NCBI RefSeq assembly: GCF_040529185.1
Contig: NZ_CP159510.1
Span: forward strand, 1,612,001 to 1,676,000
DNA: 64,000 bases
Direction: 5' to 3'
DNA from: Sporolactobacillus sp. Y61
GTDB taxonomy: Bacteria; Bacillota; Bacilli; Bacillales; Sporolactobacillaceae
Part shown: one piece after another, positions 16,935-25,369 of the stretch
Layout: every line of letters begins with the position of its first letter
Numbering within the stretch: the stretch's first letter is position 1
Program-made: the position numbers and the translations under genes
Notes under the pieces: generated by a model
The model's input: the letters and a program-made list of their open reading frames with translations, nothing else
Told to the model about the DNA's origin: nothing
The model's database searches: none

Positions 16935-17816
16935 TCATGATACCTGTGCTGCTGTTTTTCTCCGCTTTAATGCCCTGATCACCAGGCCATGTGATGGGGA
17001 GACGAGCAGGGTAATCAGGAAGAAAACACCGGCAACGACGATCATGGCTCCGGCAATTGATGCATCGAACAGATAAGCGGAGTAGTAGCCCGTTACGGCA
17101 CTGAGGATGCTGAGGATCATGCTGATGCCGATCATGATACTCAGTTTTTCAGCCAGCAGCCAGGCGGTGGCAGCGGGAATGATCAGCATGCCGACAACTA
17201 AAATGGCACCCACACTTTCAAAGGAAGCAACGGTTGTAAGAGAAACCAGACTCATTAATAAATAGTGAAAAAGGAGAGCCGGTATGCCGACGGCTGCCGC
17301 CATGGCCGGATCGAAGGCGCATAGCTTGAATTGTTTATAAAACAGGCCAATAACAGTCAGACTGATCAGGAAAACAGAACCCACCGCCCAGACGGCTTTC
17401 GGGCCGATGTCGATACCGAAGGCGGTGAGGGTATTCCAGGGCGCATAGGCGATTTCACCGTACAGGACGCAATCCAAATCCAGATCGACCTGGCCGGCAC
17501 TGACGCTGATCAGGACAATACCAAGCGCGAACAGTGCAGTAAAGACAACACCGATAGAGGCGTCGGACTGTACGCCACTGTGGTGAAACATTTGGATCAA
17601 TAAGACAGTCAGCAAACCTATGGCAGCGGCCCCCATCATCATCACCAGGGAATCCCGTGACCCACTCATCAGAAAAGCAATCACGATTCCGGGCAGGACG
17701 GAGTGGCTGATGGCATCTCCGATCATGGACATTTTACGCAGGACGAGAAAACAGCCGACCAGACTGCAGGAGCAGGCGACCAGTGCTCCGATCAAAATAA
17801 TCCAGAAATCACTCAC
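16935..17816 (-). CDS. mntD: Manganese ABC transporter permease MntD
   Basis: One of two integral membrane subunits of a cluster 9 (Mn/Zn) ABC importer. The 293 residues have about eight hydrophobic helices and the family features LRKMSMIGDAISHSVLPGI near residue 27, GVQSDASIGVVFTALFALG near 81 and VGAILVVGMLIIPAATA near 200. Start GTG 17816 has GAAGGAGC about seven bases upstream and overlaps the end of mntC by eight bases. It is the last gene of the mntABCD operon; MntC is its paralogous partner. Confidence 0.92.
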   Translation of the reverse strand: MSDFWIILIGALVACSCSLVGCFLVLRKMSMIGDAISHSVLPGIVIAFLMSGSRDSLVMMMGAAAIGLLTVLLIQMFHHSGVQSDASIGVVFTALFALGIVLISVSAGQVDLDLDCVLYGEIAYAPWNTLTAFGIDIGPKAVWAVGSVFLISLTVIGLFYKQFKLCAFDPAMAAAVGIPALLFHYLLMSLVSLTTVASFESVGAILVVGMLIIPAATAWLLAEKLSIMIGISMILSILSAVTGYYSAYLFDASIAGAMIVVAGVFFLITLLVSPSHGLVIRALKRRKTAAQVS

Positions 17817-18729
17817 AGTGAAGCTCCTTCCCCGTTTCTTTAACCCGTATTTTATTCTTGACCGATGCCCGGAGAAGCGCCCGGGCGACTAATCCGCGTT
17901 TTGGCGCGAAGAGCATGGATGTGATAAAAAGAATGGTTGCGGACAGGACAATCAGCGGACCGGTCGGCATATTTTTAACGACGGTGCTGAGCAGGGTTCC
18001 CATGACACCGCTCAATACCCCGAACATGCCGGAAATCATGATCATGACGTGCAGTTTTTCCGTCCAGTACCTGGCCGCGACGGCAGGCGTAATCAGGAGA
18101 GCAGCCATCAGGACGACGCCGACGGCCTGCAGCCCGACAACGACTGCGATGACAATCAGTAACATGATCAATTGATCAAGAATCACGACAGGCAGGCCGA
18201 TCCCTTTTGCAAATCCAGGGTCGAAGGAAAGCAGCTTGAATTCCTTGAAGAATAAGGCGCAGACACTGACCAGAATGGCCGAGATGACAATCATCGTGAT
18301 CACATCATCCTGGATCATAGATGCAGCCTGACCAAACAGGAATTTATCCAGTCCGCTCTGATTGCCTGCATCACTGTGCTGAATCTGCGTCAGAAGCACG
18401 ATGCCGATACCAAAGAAAAAGGACAGGGTGATCCCCAGCGCTGCATCCTGACTGATACGGGTGTGCCTCGTTATATAGCCGATCAGAAGGGTTGCCAGAA
18501 TGCCGGCAATCAGTGCTCCGGTCAAAAAGAGAAGTATGGACTTGGATCCGGTGATGATAAAGACTAAACAAACGCCCGGTAAAGCCGCATGAGAAAGGGC
18601 ATCCCCTATGAGCGACTGTTTGCGCAAATAGGCAAAACAGCCAATGACACCACTGCTTAGTCCGAGCAGTGTGGTGGCCAGCAATATCCACCGCGTATTC
18701 GGATCCTGAAGAAAGTTCAGCCAGGACAC
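17809..18729 (-). CDS. mntC: Manganese ABC transporter permease MntC
   Basis: Second membrane subunit of the importer, 306 residues with about eight helices. Family segments are LRKQSLIGDALSHAALPGVC near residue 31, RISQDAALGITLSFFFGIGIV near 86 and VGVVLMAALLITPAVAARYW near 204. It closely parallels MntD, as expected for the heterodimeric channel. Start is GTG 18729 with GGAGG seven bases upstream. It follows mntB after 17 bases and overlaps mntD, so the operon is tightly coupled. Confidence 0.92.
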   Translation of the reverse strand: MSWLNFLQDPNTRWILLATTLLGLSSGVIGCFAYLRKQSLIGDALSHAALPGVCLVFIITGSKSILLFLTGALIAGILATLLIGYITRHTRISQDAALGITLSFFFGIGIVLLTQIQHSDAGNQSGLDKFLFGQAASMIQDDVITMIVISAILVSVCALFFKEFKLLSFDPGFAKGIGLPVVILDQLIMLLIVIAVVVGLQAVGVVLMAALLITPAVAARYWTEKLHVMIMISGMFGVLSGVMGTLLSTVVKNMPTGPLIVLSATILFITSMLFAPKRGLVARALLRASVKNKIRVKETGKELHCE

Positions 18730-18746
18730 CGTACCACCTCCAATTT

Positions 18747-19502
18747 TTAGTTGATCATGAATGAGGACTTCTTATCGGAATCAAACATGACTAATTTTCC
18801 GCCATAGGTGTGCTGCAGATTTTCCCGTGTAAAGAGGTCTTCTGTTTTGCCGATACCCATCAGACTGACATTGAGTAAGATCAGCCAGTCAAAATATTGC
18901 CTGACCGTATTCAGATCATGATGCACGACGAGTACGGTTTTCCCCTGCTGCCTGAGCTCATGAAGCAGGGTGATGATGGCTTTTTCGGTTCGGGCATCCA
19001 CACCGGCAAACGGTTCATCCATAAAATACAGCCGGGCATCCTGAGCCAGTGCCCTGGCGAGAAAGATGCGCTGCTGCTGTCCGCCGGAGAGCTGACTGAT
19101 CTGCCGGTCGGTGAAGTTTTCCATGCCCACATGGCGCAGACAGTTCATCGCCAGCTCCTTTTCTTTTCTTCCGGGGCGGCGGAACCAGCCAAGGTGTCCG
19201 TAGCGCCCCATCGTCACAACGTCCAGTGCGTTTGTCGGGAAATCCCAGTCGACGGATTCACGCTGCGGGACATAGCCGATCAGTTTGCGCTGTTCTTTAT
19301 AAGTTTTTCCGTAAATAGCCACTTCGCCGCTGACTTTCGGCGTTAATCCAAGGATTCCTTTGATCAGGGTGGATTTTCCGGCTCCGTTCGGCCCGACAAT
19401 CCCGATCAGTTTTCCTTCAGGTATGTCAAAACTCACGTTGCGCAGAACCGGCTGTTTCTGGTAGGCGACAGTCAGATTTTTTACGGTTAAGGGTGCGGTC
19501 AT
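18747..19502 (-). CDS. mntB: Manganese ABC transporter ATP-binding protein MntB
   Basis: Cytoplasmic ATPase of the importer, 251 residues. Walker A is [16 protein letters not shown] near residue 34, the Q-loop lies in [16 protein letters not shown], the signature is [16 protein letters not shown], Walker B is [12 protein letters not shown] and the switch His is in [11 protein letters not shown]. The RESVDWDFP block is typical of the Mn/Zn cluster 9 ATPases. Start is ATG 19502 behind AAAGGAGG. It lies 58 bases after mntA. Confidence 0.94.
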   Translation of the reverse strand: MTAPLTVKNLTVAYQKQPVLRNVSFDIPEGKLIGIVGPNGAGKSTLIKGILGLTPKVSGEVAIYGKTYKEQRKLIGYVPQRESVDWDFPTNALDVVTMGRYGHLGWFRRPGRKEKELAMNCLRHVGMENFTDRQISQLSGGQQQRIFLARALAQDARLYFMDEPFAGVDARTEKAIITLLHELRQQGKTVLVVHHDLNTVRQYFDWLILLNVSLMGIGKTEDLFTRENLQHTYGGKLVMFDSDKKSSFMIN

Positions 19503-19560
19503 CTTAAATTCCTCCTTTGGTCTTGCTTTTCAACTGTTTTTCCGGCAGAGCGGCCTTTGC

Positions 19561-20496
19561 CTATTTTAGCGCGCGGACAATGGTGTCGACGTTATGGCGA
19601 ACCATACCCATATAGGTCCCCGCTTCCGTTCCGGGTTCCCCCATCGCATCAGAGAATAATTCTCCGCCGATTTCCATATGGTGGCCTTTTTCTTTTGCCC
19701 CGCGGACCACCGCTTCAATGGACCGTTTGGGCACGCTGGACTCGACAAAGACGGCTTTGATCCCTTTATCGACAAGGTAATCCCGAAGTTCACTGATATC
19801 CCTTGATCCATATTCAGAAGCGGTGCTCAATCCCTGAAGCCCCCGGACTTCGATCGCATAGGCGTCTCCGAAATAGCCGAACGCATCATGGGCGGTAACC
19901 AGTACCCGGCGTTCTTTGGGGATGGTTGCGATCTGCTCACGGGCATACTGATCCAGTTCTTCCAGTTTCGCGATATAGGCTTTCGCGTTTCTCTCATAAT
20001 CTTCTTTATGATCCGGATCTTCTTCGATTAAGGTCTCGCGGATGGTTTCAGTCGCCGTGATCCAGTGCTGAACATCGAACCAGACGTGCGGGTCATGGGC
20101 ACCTTCTTCGGTTGTGCGCAAGTCTTTTTCCGGGATATCCCGTGTCACGGCAACAACGGGTTTCCGCTGATCCATTTTTTCAAAGATCTCGGTCATCTTT
20201 CCTTCCAGATGCAGCCCGCCGTAAAAAATGATGTCCGCATTTTCCAGCTTCTGAATATCACCCTGAGAGGCTTTGTACAGATGGGGATCGATGCCGGGTC
20301 CCATCAGGCCGGTTGCCTTGACATGATCCCCGCCGACCTGCTCAACGATGTCGCGAATCATGCCGACGGTGGTTGTGATCTGTAGTTTTCCGCTTGCAGG
20401 AGAACCGGGCCGGCTGGTACAACCGGTAATCACAGATAAAGCAAGCAGGATCATGAACAGCCTGGTAAAAATTCGTCTGGTTTCTGAAAAATCCAC
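19561..20496 (-). CDS. mntA: Manganese-binding lipoprotein MntA (cluster 9 solute-binding protein)
   Basis: Extracellular lipoprotein that captures Mn2+ and hands it to MntBCD. The signal peptide ends in a lipobox SVITGC, giving a lipidated Cys about 26 residues from the start. Metal ligands of the family can be placed: His in GPGIDPHLYKAS, His in HDPHVWFDVQH, Glu in LSTASEYGSRD and Asp in ELFSDAMGEPG. The last is the Asp form found in Mn-type proteins. The end YMGMVRHNVDTIV is typical of MntA. GTG 20496 is preferred as start, since a purine-rich AAGGAGTGAGG precedes it by six bases. The GTG at 20508 sits inside that site and would add four residues. Confidence 0.9.
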   Translation of the reverse strand: MDFSETRRIFTRLFMILLALSVITGCTSRPGSPASGKLQITTTVGMIRDIVEQVGGDHVKATGLMGPGIDPHLYKASQGDIQKLENADIIFYGGLHLEGKMTEIFEKMDQRKPVVAVTRDIPEKDLRTTEEGAHDPHVWFDVQHWITATETIRETLIEEDPDHKEDYERNAKAYIAKLEELDQYAREQIATIPKERRVLVTAHDAFGYFGDAYAIEVRGLQGLSTASEYGSRDISELRDYLVDKGIKAVFVESSVPKRSIEAVVRGAKEKGHHMEIGGELFSDAMGEPGTEAGTYMGMVRHNVDTIVRALK

Positions 20497-20531
20497 GTGT
20501 GTCCTCACTCCTTTTTTGGTCGGGAAACAAA

Positions 20532-20547
20532 GTTAGCTCAAGGAAAC
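20532..20547 (-). promoter_or_regulatory. Putative MntR operator of mntABCD
   Basis: GTTAGCTCAAGGAAAC (plus-strand reading) about 35 bases upstream of mntA. It shares the AAGGAAAC half with the B. subtilis MntR box and resembles the element before mntH at 15248-15262. The promoter itself could not be placed with confidence. Confidence 0.45.
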
Positions 20548-20904
20548 AATTTGGCTAAAAAAAATCAGCGGGTCGGTTCATAAAAATCTGTGATCCGGCC
20601 GTTCTCTAAATTTGCAGAAGGGAACAGCAAGGCCGGCCAGGCCACTGACGTGAGAAGTAAGACGCCGCACTTGTTTTCCTGTGGCTAACTCTATTTCCCT
20701 CAGGAATCTTGCACCTTTATCATACACATGATCCGTTTCATCGGTCAATGAAATTAAAATGACAGACTTCGACACCCGCGCGGGGCAGTCAGGTAGAGGG
20801 GATACAAAAAAGGGAGGGTCACCCTCATGGATGCCCCCCCATATAAATAAGTTACAGGTAACTGGCCGGCCGGCCGGTTTTTCTTCATGCGCCCTTTTAT
20901 TCAT
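20548..20904. other. Intergenic stretch without a recognisable gene
   Basis: Between mntA and tagV. It holds a GC-rich self-complementary CCGGCCGGCCGG with a following T run (about 20866-20883) and a small GAGGGTCACCCTC hairpin near 20815-20827. A 108-codon minus-strand frame here has no family resemblance and is not called. Confidence 0.5.
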
Positions 20905-22008
20905 TCAGTGTGTTGCTTTCGGACTGGCCGCCCTGGACTGACCTGTGGGGTCGTCTGATGGGTCTGCGTCACTGCCGGCTCCGTCGGTTGCGGTAGGCGT
21001 GACGCCCAGCTGATTCTGCAGCTCACTGCTGACTTCCTGCAGATACGACTGGTCAAGTGTGTAATAATAGACCCCGGTACTTGAATCATCCGTCCCCTTC
21101 AGCTGCATCGAATCGATGCTGGAAAGGGAACCGGCATATTTGCGCAGACTGAGCAGCTGGCCAAAAGTCAGATTGGTCTGGAAATGGCCGTTCAGTGAAT
21201 CAATCATGTTGCCGTATTTGGTCACGGAGGAGAGCTGTGTACTTTTTTTGACAATGGCTTCAATCATTTCCATTTGCCGCAGCCCGCGTCCAAAGTCGCC
21301 GCCGGATCCCGGTGATTTACGATTTCGGACGACAGACAGGGCCTGTTCTCCGTTCAGCGTCTGCATGCCGGGTTCAAGCACGATGGCATCATTGCCCGTT
21401 TTATCTTTACTGTTCTGAGTCACAAGGCGTACCGGTACATCCATTTTTACACCGCCAAGGGCATTAATGATCTTAACAAAAGCCTTAAAATCAACCTGAA
21501 CGTAATAATCAACCGGAATATCGAATAATTTTTCTACCGTGGCCACCGTATAGTCAACGCCCTGATTATCATTGGCATCACCATACGCATGAGCGTGGGT
21601 GATTTTAGAAATGCCATAGTCGCGGGTGCCCGTCGGATCAACAATCTGAACCTTGGAGTCACGCGGAATACTGACCATCTTGACCTTATTCGAGCCGTGA
21701 TTAAAAGTCGCCAGCACCATGGCGTCGGAACGGGCAGGTTCATTTTCCCGCTTATCAATCCCCAGAAAGAGAATTGAGAAATTGTCCTTTACCGGATCCA
21801 CCTGTTCTGTTCGCAAATCAGATTTATCGCCACGTGTGAGTTGATTCTGCGCATGATCTGTGACATTTTGCAACTTTTTTGTCAGATAAACGCCATATGT
21901 TGCCGCGCACCCTGCGAGAACAACAAAAACTGCTAAAATAATCAACAGTGTTTTTCTGCGCCTGCGTCGTTTGTTGTTTTGCCGATTGATGTGTCTGCTT
22001 ACTGTCAT
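20905..22008 (-). CDS. tagV: LCP-family teichoic acid ligase, positional orthologue of TagV (YvhJ)
   Basis: Attaches wall teichoic acid or related polymers from the lipid carrier to peptidoglycan. The 367-residue protein has a very basic N-terminus, one membrane helix (about residues 19-43) and the LCP domain from about residue 75: FSILFLGIDKRENEPARSDA, MVSIPRDSKVQI, ISKITHAHAYG and VRNRKSPGSGGDFGRGLRQ, with the Arg and Asp residues of the pyrophosphate pocket. A low-complexity tail rich in Asp, Ser and Pro follows. In B. subtilis yvhJ lies next to yvyE and degS; the same neighbours here support the tagV name. The paralogue at 2815-3726 is shorter. Confidence 0.88.
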   Translation of the reverse strand: MTVSRHINRQNNKRRRRRKTLLIILAVFVVLAGCAATYGVYLTKKLQNVTDHAQNQLTRGDKSDLRTEQVDPVKDNFSILFLGIDKRENEPARSDAMVLATFNHGSNKVKMVSIPRDSKVQIVDPTGTRDYGISKITHAHAYGDANDNQGVDYTVATVEKLFDIPVDYYVQVDFKAFVKIINALGGVKMDVPVRLVTQNSKDKTGNDAIVLEPGMQTLNGEQALSVVRNRKSPGSGGDFGRGLRQMEMIEAIVKKSTQLSSVTKYGNMIDSLNGHFQTNLTFGQLLSLRKYAGSLSSIDSMQLKGTDDSSTGVYYYTLDQSYLQEVSSELQNQLGVTPTATDGAGSDADPSDDPTGQSRAASPKATH

Positions 22009-22192
22009 TTGGATTCAGTTCTCCTTCAGACCTGTAGATGATGCCGCTGTGTTCAAGCAACATAATAAATTATTCGAAGCATTTCCCCGGCAAATGACTT
22101 GAAAATAATTACCAGGCGCTGTATATATTAAGAACATTCTACAGAAGTTGTCCCCATTGGGCAATGAAATATGACAAAATTCATCATCTTTT

Positions 22193-22849
22193 TCAGGGCT
22201 CTTCTCCCGGCTCAGGTGCCCTCCGGCTGAGATAAAGTTCCTCTTCCTGCTCAACCTCTGCCTGTGCAGATGTCAGATCCTGTATCCACGTGCGGAACTG
22301 TTTACCGGCTTTCTGTTCTGTATAGACGTGGCAGGTCACCCGATCCGTATAATCTACATTTTTTATTTGCCAGGGAGAGTCTCTGAGCCGGTTGTCCAGC
22401 ATCCCGCTCAGATGGTAATCGACCGTGACTTTCCAGAGGGTGGAGGGGATCTGATCGATTACTTCAGCGGCATGGAGTCCGGCTGCGGCGCTATGCGCAT
22501 AAGCACGGATCAGCCCGCCGGCCCCCAGTTTGATTCCGCCGAAATAACGTGTGACGATAACGAGCGTATCGGTTACTCCGCGCCGTTTCAGGACGTCAAG
22601 GATCGGTACACCGGCTGTCCCGCTCGGTTCACCGTCGTCACTCGCTTTTTGAATCTCCTTCTTTTTCCCTATTATATAGGCGTAACAGTGATGATTTGCC
22701 TTCCAGTCTTCTTTTCGTCTGGACTGAATGAAAGCTTCAGCTTCTTCCTCTGTCTGAACAGGGGCGGCGAATGTGAGAAAGCGTGAGCGGCGGATATCAG
22801 TTTCTGCACGCCCCTGATGCCTGACTGTCCGGTAAGGGATAAGTACCAT
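22193..22849 (-). CDS. yvyE: YigZ/IMPACT family protein (YvyE)
   Basis: Conserved protein with an N-terminal UPF0029/Impact domain and a C-terminal DUF1949-like domain; molecular role not settled. The core motif is clear: HHCYAYIIG, SDDGEPSGTAGVPILDVLKRRG and VIVTRYFGGIKLGAGGLIRA. Start is placed at ATG 22849 with AAGGGGG nine bases upstream, giving 219 residues, near the B. subtilis length. The frame stays open 48 codons further upstream but that part is not family-like. It sits between tagV and divergent degS, as in B. subtilis. Confidence 0.9.
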   Translation of the reverse strand: MVLIPYRTVRHQGRAETDIRRSRFLTFAAPVQTEEEAEAFIQSRRKEDWKANHHCYAYIIGKKKEIQKASDDGEPSGTAGVPILDVLKRRGVTDTLVIVTRYFGGIKLGAGGLIRAYAHSAAAGLHAAEVIDQIPSTLWKVTVDYHLSGMLDNRLRDSPWQIKNVDYTDRVTCHVYTEQKAGKQFRTWIQDLTSAQAEVEQEEELYLSRRAPEPGEEP

Positions 22850-23109
22850 CCATGGTTTCCCCCTTAGTTTACTGGTCTTCCATGGTGAAAATTGTAGCAG
22901 AAAAAGCATGCAGGTGCCATGACCGGCCGGATAATTTGCTATAATAATAAGAATGGTAAAAAATACACTTGCTATCCCGTCCTGCTTCGGCAAAAATGAT
23001 AAGTGAAGACCTCAGGCGGGAATTAGTGCTTATGTCCTATGCAGAGATAGGCATTATGTGTCTAGCGTGACCTGATTTGATTCGTTACAGTGAATGTTGG
23101 AGGGAAATA

Positions 23110-24285
23110 ATGTCAGCCGGCATGAACAAAAATAAACCGCTTGATATCAGGCGGCTCGACAAGATTATTGATAACATGGTCGAGAACGTCAGCAGCAGCA
23201 AAAAGCAGATCTTCGAAATTGGTGAAGAGTCAAGAAAAGAGTTCGACACCGTTACGAAAGAACTCCGCTTTGTGAAAAAAGAACTGGAAGAAGTCATTAA
23301 ACGAAGCGACCGGCTGGAAATTGAAGCCAGAAAATCACGCGGCAGGCTGGCGGATATCAGTAAGGACTTCAAACGGTACGGGGAAGAAGATATCCGGAAG
23401 GCGTATGAACAGGCCAATCATATTCAGAACGGTCTCTCTGTCGTCCGCGAGATGGAAAAACAGCTCAAACTGAGACGAAACGGCCTTGAGCGGCGGATGG
23501 TTCAGCTGGAAGCAACCATTAAAAAAGCGGATAAACTGACCGGCCAGGTCACCGTTGTGCTTAACTATCTGACGAGCGATCTGAAGCAGGTCGGCGATGT
23601 AGTAGCCAGTGCACGCGAACAGCGGGCTCTGGGCATGAAGATTATTGAAGCGCTCGAGGAAGAACGTAAGCGGCTTTCCCGTGAAATTCATGATGGACCG
23701 GCACAGACCCTTGCACAGGTTCTGCTGGGTCTGGAGATCGTTGAGCGTGTCAGCAAGCGGGAAGGCGAAGCGGCCGCCCGTGAGGAACTGAGTAAGTATC
23801 GGAGTATGGTGCAGGGCGCACTTGCTGAAGTTCGCCGGATCATTTATGACCTGCGCCCGATGAGCCTGGATGATCTTGGCCTGGTTCCGACCCTGAAGAA
23901 ATACTTACACAGGCTGAATGGCGATTTTCCTTCTGTCGCTGTTAGTTTTAAGAGTATCGGCGATGAACTCCGTCTTCAGTCACGGATTGAGTCTGCTTTA
24001 TTCCGACTGACTCAGGAAGCCGTTCAGAATGCCTGCATCCACGCCAAACCGAATCATGTGAAGATCCGGCTGGAATACAGAAAAGACCAGGTCATCATTC
24101 TGGTAAAGGACGACGGCATTGGTTTTGATCAGACGAAGAAAAAAGAAGGCAGCTATGGGCTGATCGGCATGCGTGAACGAACGGAACTGCTGAACGGTGA
24201 ACTGACCATCCATTCAGAACCCAATCACGGTACATCCGTGCTGGTTCATATTCCGATTCAACCGGAAGATAAACTGGGAAAATGA
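23110..24285 (+). CDS. degS: Sensor histidine kinase DegS
   Basis: Cytoplasmic kinase of the DegS/DegU system governing motility, competence, exoenzymes and biofilm. About 391 residues: the N-terminal half is the long coiled-coil DegS sensor domain (residues 15-180, rich in Lys, Glu and Arg heptads). A HisKA_3 block follows with the phosphorylated His in RLSREIHDGPAQTLAQ, and the ATPase domain has TQEAVQNACIHAKP, KDDGIGFD and GLIGMRERTELL. There is no membrane helix. Start is ATG 23110, since GGAGGG lies five to six bases upstream. DegU follows after a 195-base spacer that appears to be structured. Confidence 0.95.
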   Translation: MSAGMNKNKPLDIRRLDKIIDNMVENVSSSKKQIFEIGEESRKEFDTVTKELRFVKKELEEVIKRSDRLEIEARKSRGRLADISKDFKRYGEEDIRKAYEQANHIQNGLSVVREMEKQLKLRRNGLERRMVQLEATIKKADKLTGQVTVVLNYLTSDLKQVGDVVASAREQRALGMKIIEALEEERKRLSREIHDGPAQTLAQVLLGLEIVERVSKREGEAAAREELSKYRSMVQGALAEVRRIIYDLRPMSLDDLGLVPTLKKYLHRLNGDFPSVAVSFKSIGDELRLQSRIESALFRLTQEAVQNACIHAKPNHVKIRLEYRKDQVIILVKDDGIGFDQTKKKEGSYGLIGMRERTELLNGELTIHSEPNHGTSVLVHIPIQPEDKLGK

Positions 24286-24371
24286 CATCATGACAGGAAA
24301 AATAAGATCGGATACGCGTTCGTCCCGTACGTCAACAGGCAATTTCCGATTATAAAAGAGAGGTGAACAAT

Positions 24372-24455
24372 CTGCTGCATCAGGGACACATGGAGAGGAA
24401 GGGGAGATGAACCGGCGTCGATGATCTTTTTCACATCGCCATGTTCGTGCAGCAG
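24372..24455 (+). promoter_or_regulatory. Nested inverted repeat in the degS-degU spacer
   Basis: Outer arms CTGCTGCA (24372-24379) and TGCAGCAG (24448-24455), second arms ACATGG (24388-24393) and CCATGT (24439-24444), and an inner CGATG/CATCG hairpin (24418-24437). The folded RNA would end just before the degU start and could affect its translation or processing. No known RNA family recognised. Confidence 0.45.
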
Positions 24456-24480
24456 AGTGAGCGTGACTAATATACGTCCG

Positions 24481-25167
24481 ATGACAACGACCATTGCTTT
24501 GATCGATGATCACCGCCTTTTTCGGGAAGGTGTGAAACGCATTTTAGATATGGAGCCGGACTTTCAGGTGGTTGCAGAAGGCGACGACGGAAGTGTCGCT
24601 GAAAAACTGATTGAAGAAACCGAACCTGATGTGGTCCTGATGGACATCAATATGCCGAAGCTGAACGGTGTTGAAGCGACCCGCCAGCTGATTAAAAATC
24701 ATCCCGATCTGAAAGTCATCATTCTCTCGATTCATGATGATGAGAGCTATGTGACACATGTGCTGAAATCCGGGGCACTCGGTTATCTGCTTAAAGAAAT
24801 GGACGCCGATTCGATGATTGAAGCCGTACGCATCGTGGCACAGGGCGGAGCTTACATACATCCTAAAGTGACCCACAATCTGGTCAATGAATTTCGCCGG
24901 CTGGCAACCAATGGCTATTACAGCGAGCCCTCGGGTTTCCGTGATATGGAATACCGTCCTCCGCTGCATATTCTGACTCACCGCGAATGCGAAGTGTTGC
25001 AGCTGATGGCTGACGGAAAGAGTAACCGGGCGATCGGTGAGCACTTATACATCAGTGAAAAAACGGTGAAAAACCACGTCAGCAATATTCTGCAGAAGTT
25101 AAGTGTGGAAGATCGCACGCAGGCCGTTGTGGAAGCGATTAAGCATGGCTGGGTAAAAATCTATTAA
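24481..25167 (+). CDS. degU: Response regulator DegU (NarL family)
   Basis: DNA-binding response regulator phosphorylated by DegS. The receiver domain spans about residues 5-120, with the acidic pair in [12 protein letters not shown], phospho-acceptor Asp in [13 protein letters not shown] and Lys in [11 protein letters not shown]. The LuxR-type HTH is at the C-terminus ([37 protein letters not shown]). ATG 24481 aligns best with the B. subtilis N-terminus. No good Shine-Dalgarno site stands before it, and the in-frame GTG at 24463 is an alternative. The gene ends at a strong terminator. The following degV seen in B. subtilis is absent. Confidence 0.94.
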   Translation: MTTTIALIDDHRLFREGVKRILDMEPDFQVVAEGDDGSVAEKLIEETEPDVVLMDINMPKLNGVEATRQLIKNHPDLKVIILSIHDDESYVTHVLKSGALGYLLKEMDADSMIEAVRIVAQGGAYIHPKVTHNLVNEFRRLATNGYYSEPSGFRDMEYRPPLHILTHRECEVLQLMADGKSNRAIGEHLYISEKTVKNHVSNILQKLSVEDRTQAVVEAIKHGWVKIY

Positions 25168-25173
25168 TCTTTT

Positions 25174-25223
25174 AAAAGAGAGGATCCCTTTTTGTTACAG
25201 GAAGGAGGATCCTTTCTTTTTTT
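25174..25223 (+). terminator. Rho-independent terminator of degSU
   Basis: AAAGAGAGGATCC / GGATCCTTTCTTT stem followed by seven or more T. Confidence 0.8.
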
Positions 25224-25287
25224 GTCGAATAAATAATCAATCACGATCTGTCTCTTCTGCCATCATCCCTTTGGTGCCCCAAACCCC

Positions 25288-25352
25288 CTTTATATCCCGC
25301 ATGAACGGGCAGTAAGATCCCCACTGATTGAAGTTTCACTTTATCCTTGATG
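25288..25352 (+). repeat. Dispersed intergenic repeat, family 2, copy B (internally deleted)
   Basis: TTTATATCCCGCATGAACG, GGCAGTAAGATCCCCACTG and GATTGAAGTTTCACTTTAT directly joined. The two ends of the family are kept and the middle (GATGGGTTCAACGAAC) is missing. Confidence 0.75.
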
Positions 25353-25369
25353 TGAAAGAGGGTTTACTC

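Noticed and set aside
20578..20904. 108-codon minus-strand frame between mntA and tagV
   Set aside because: No ribosome site, low-complexity translation, no resemblance; treated as intergenic.
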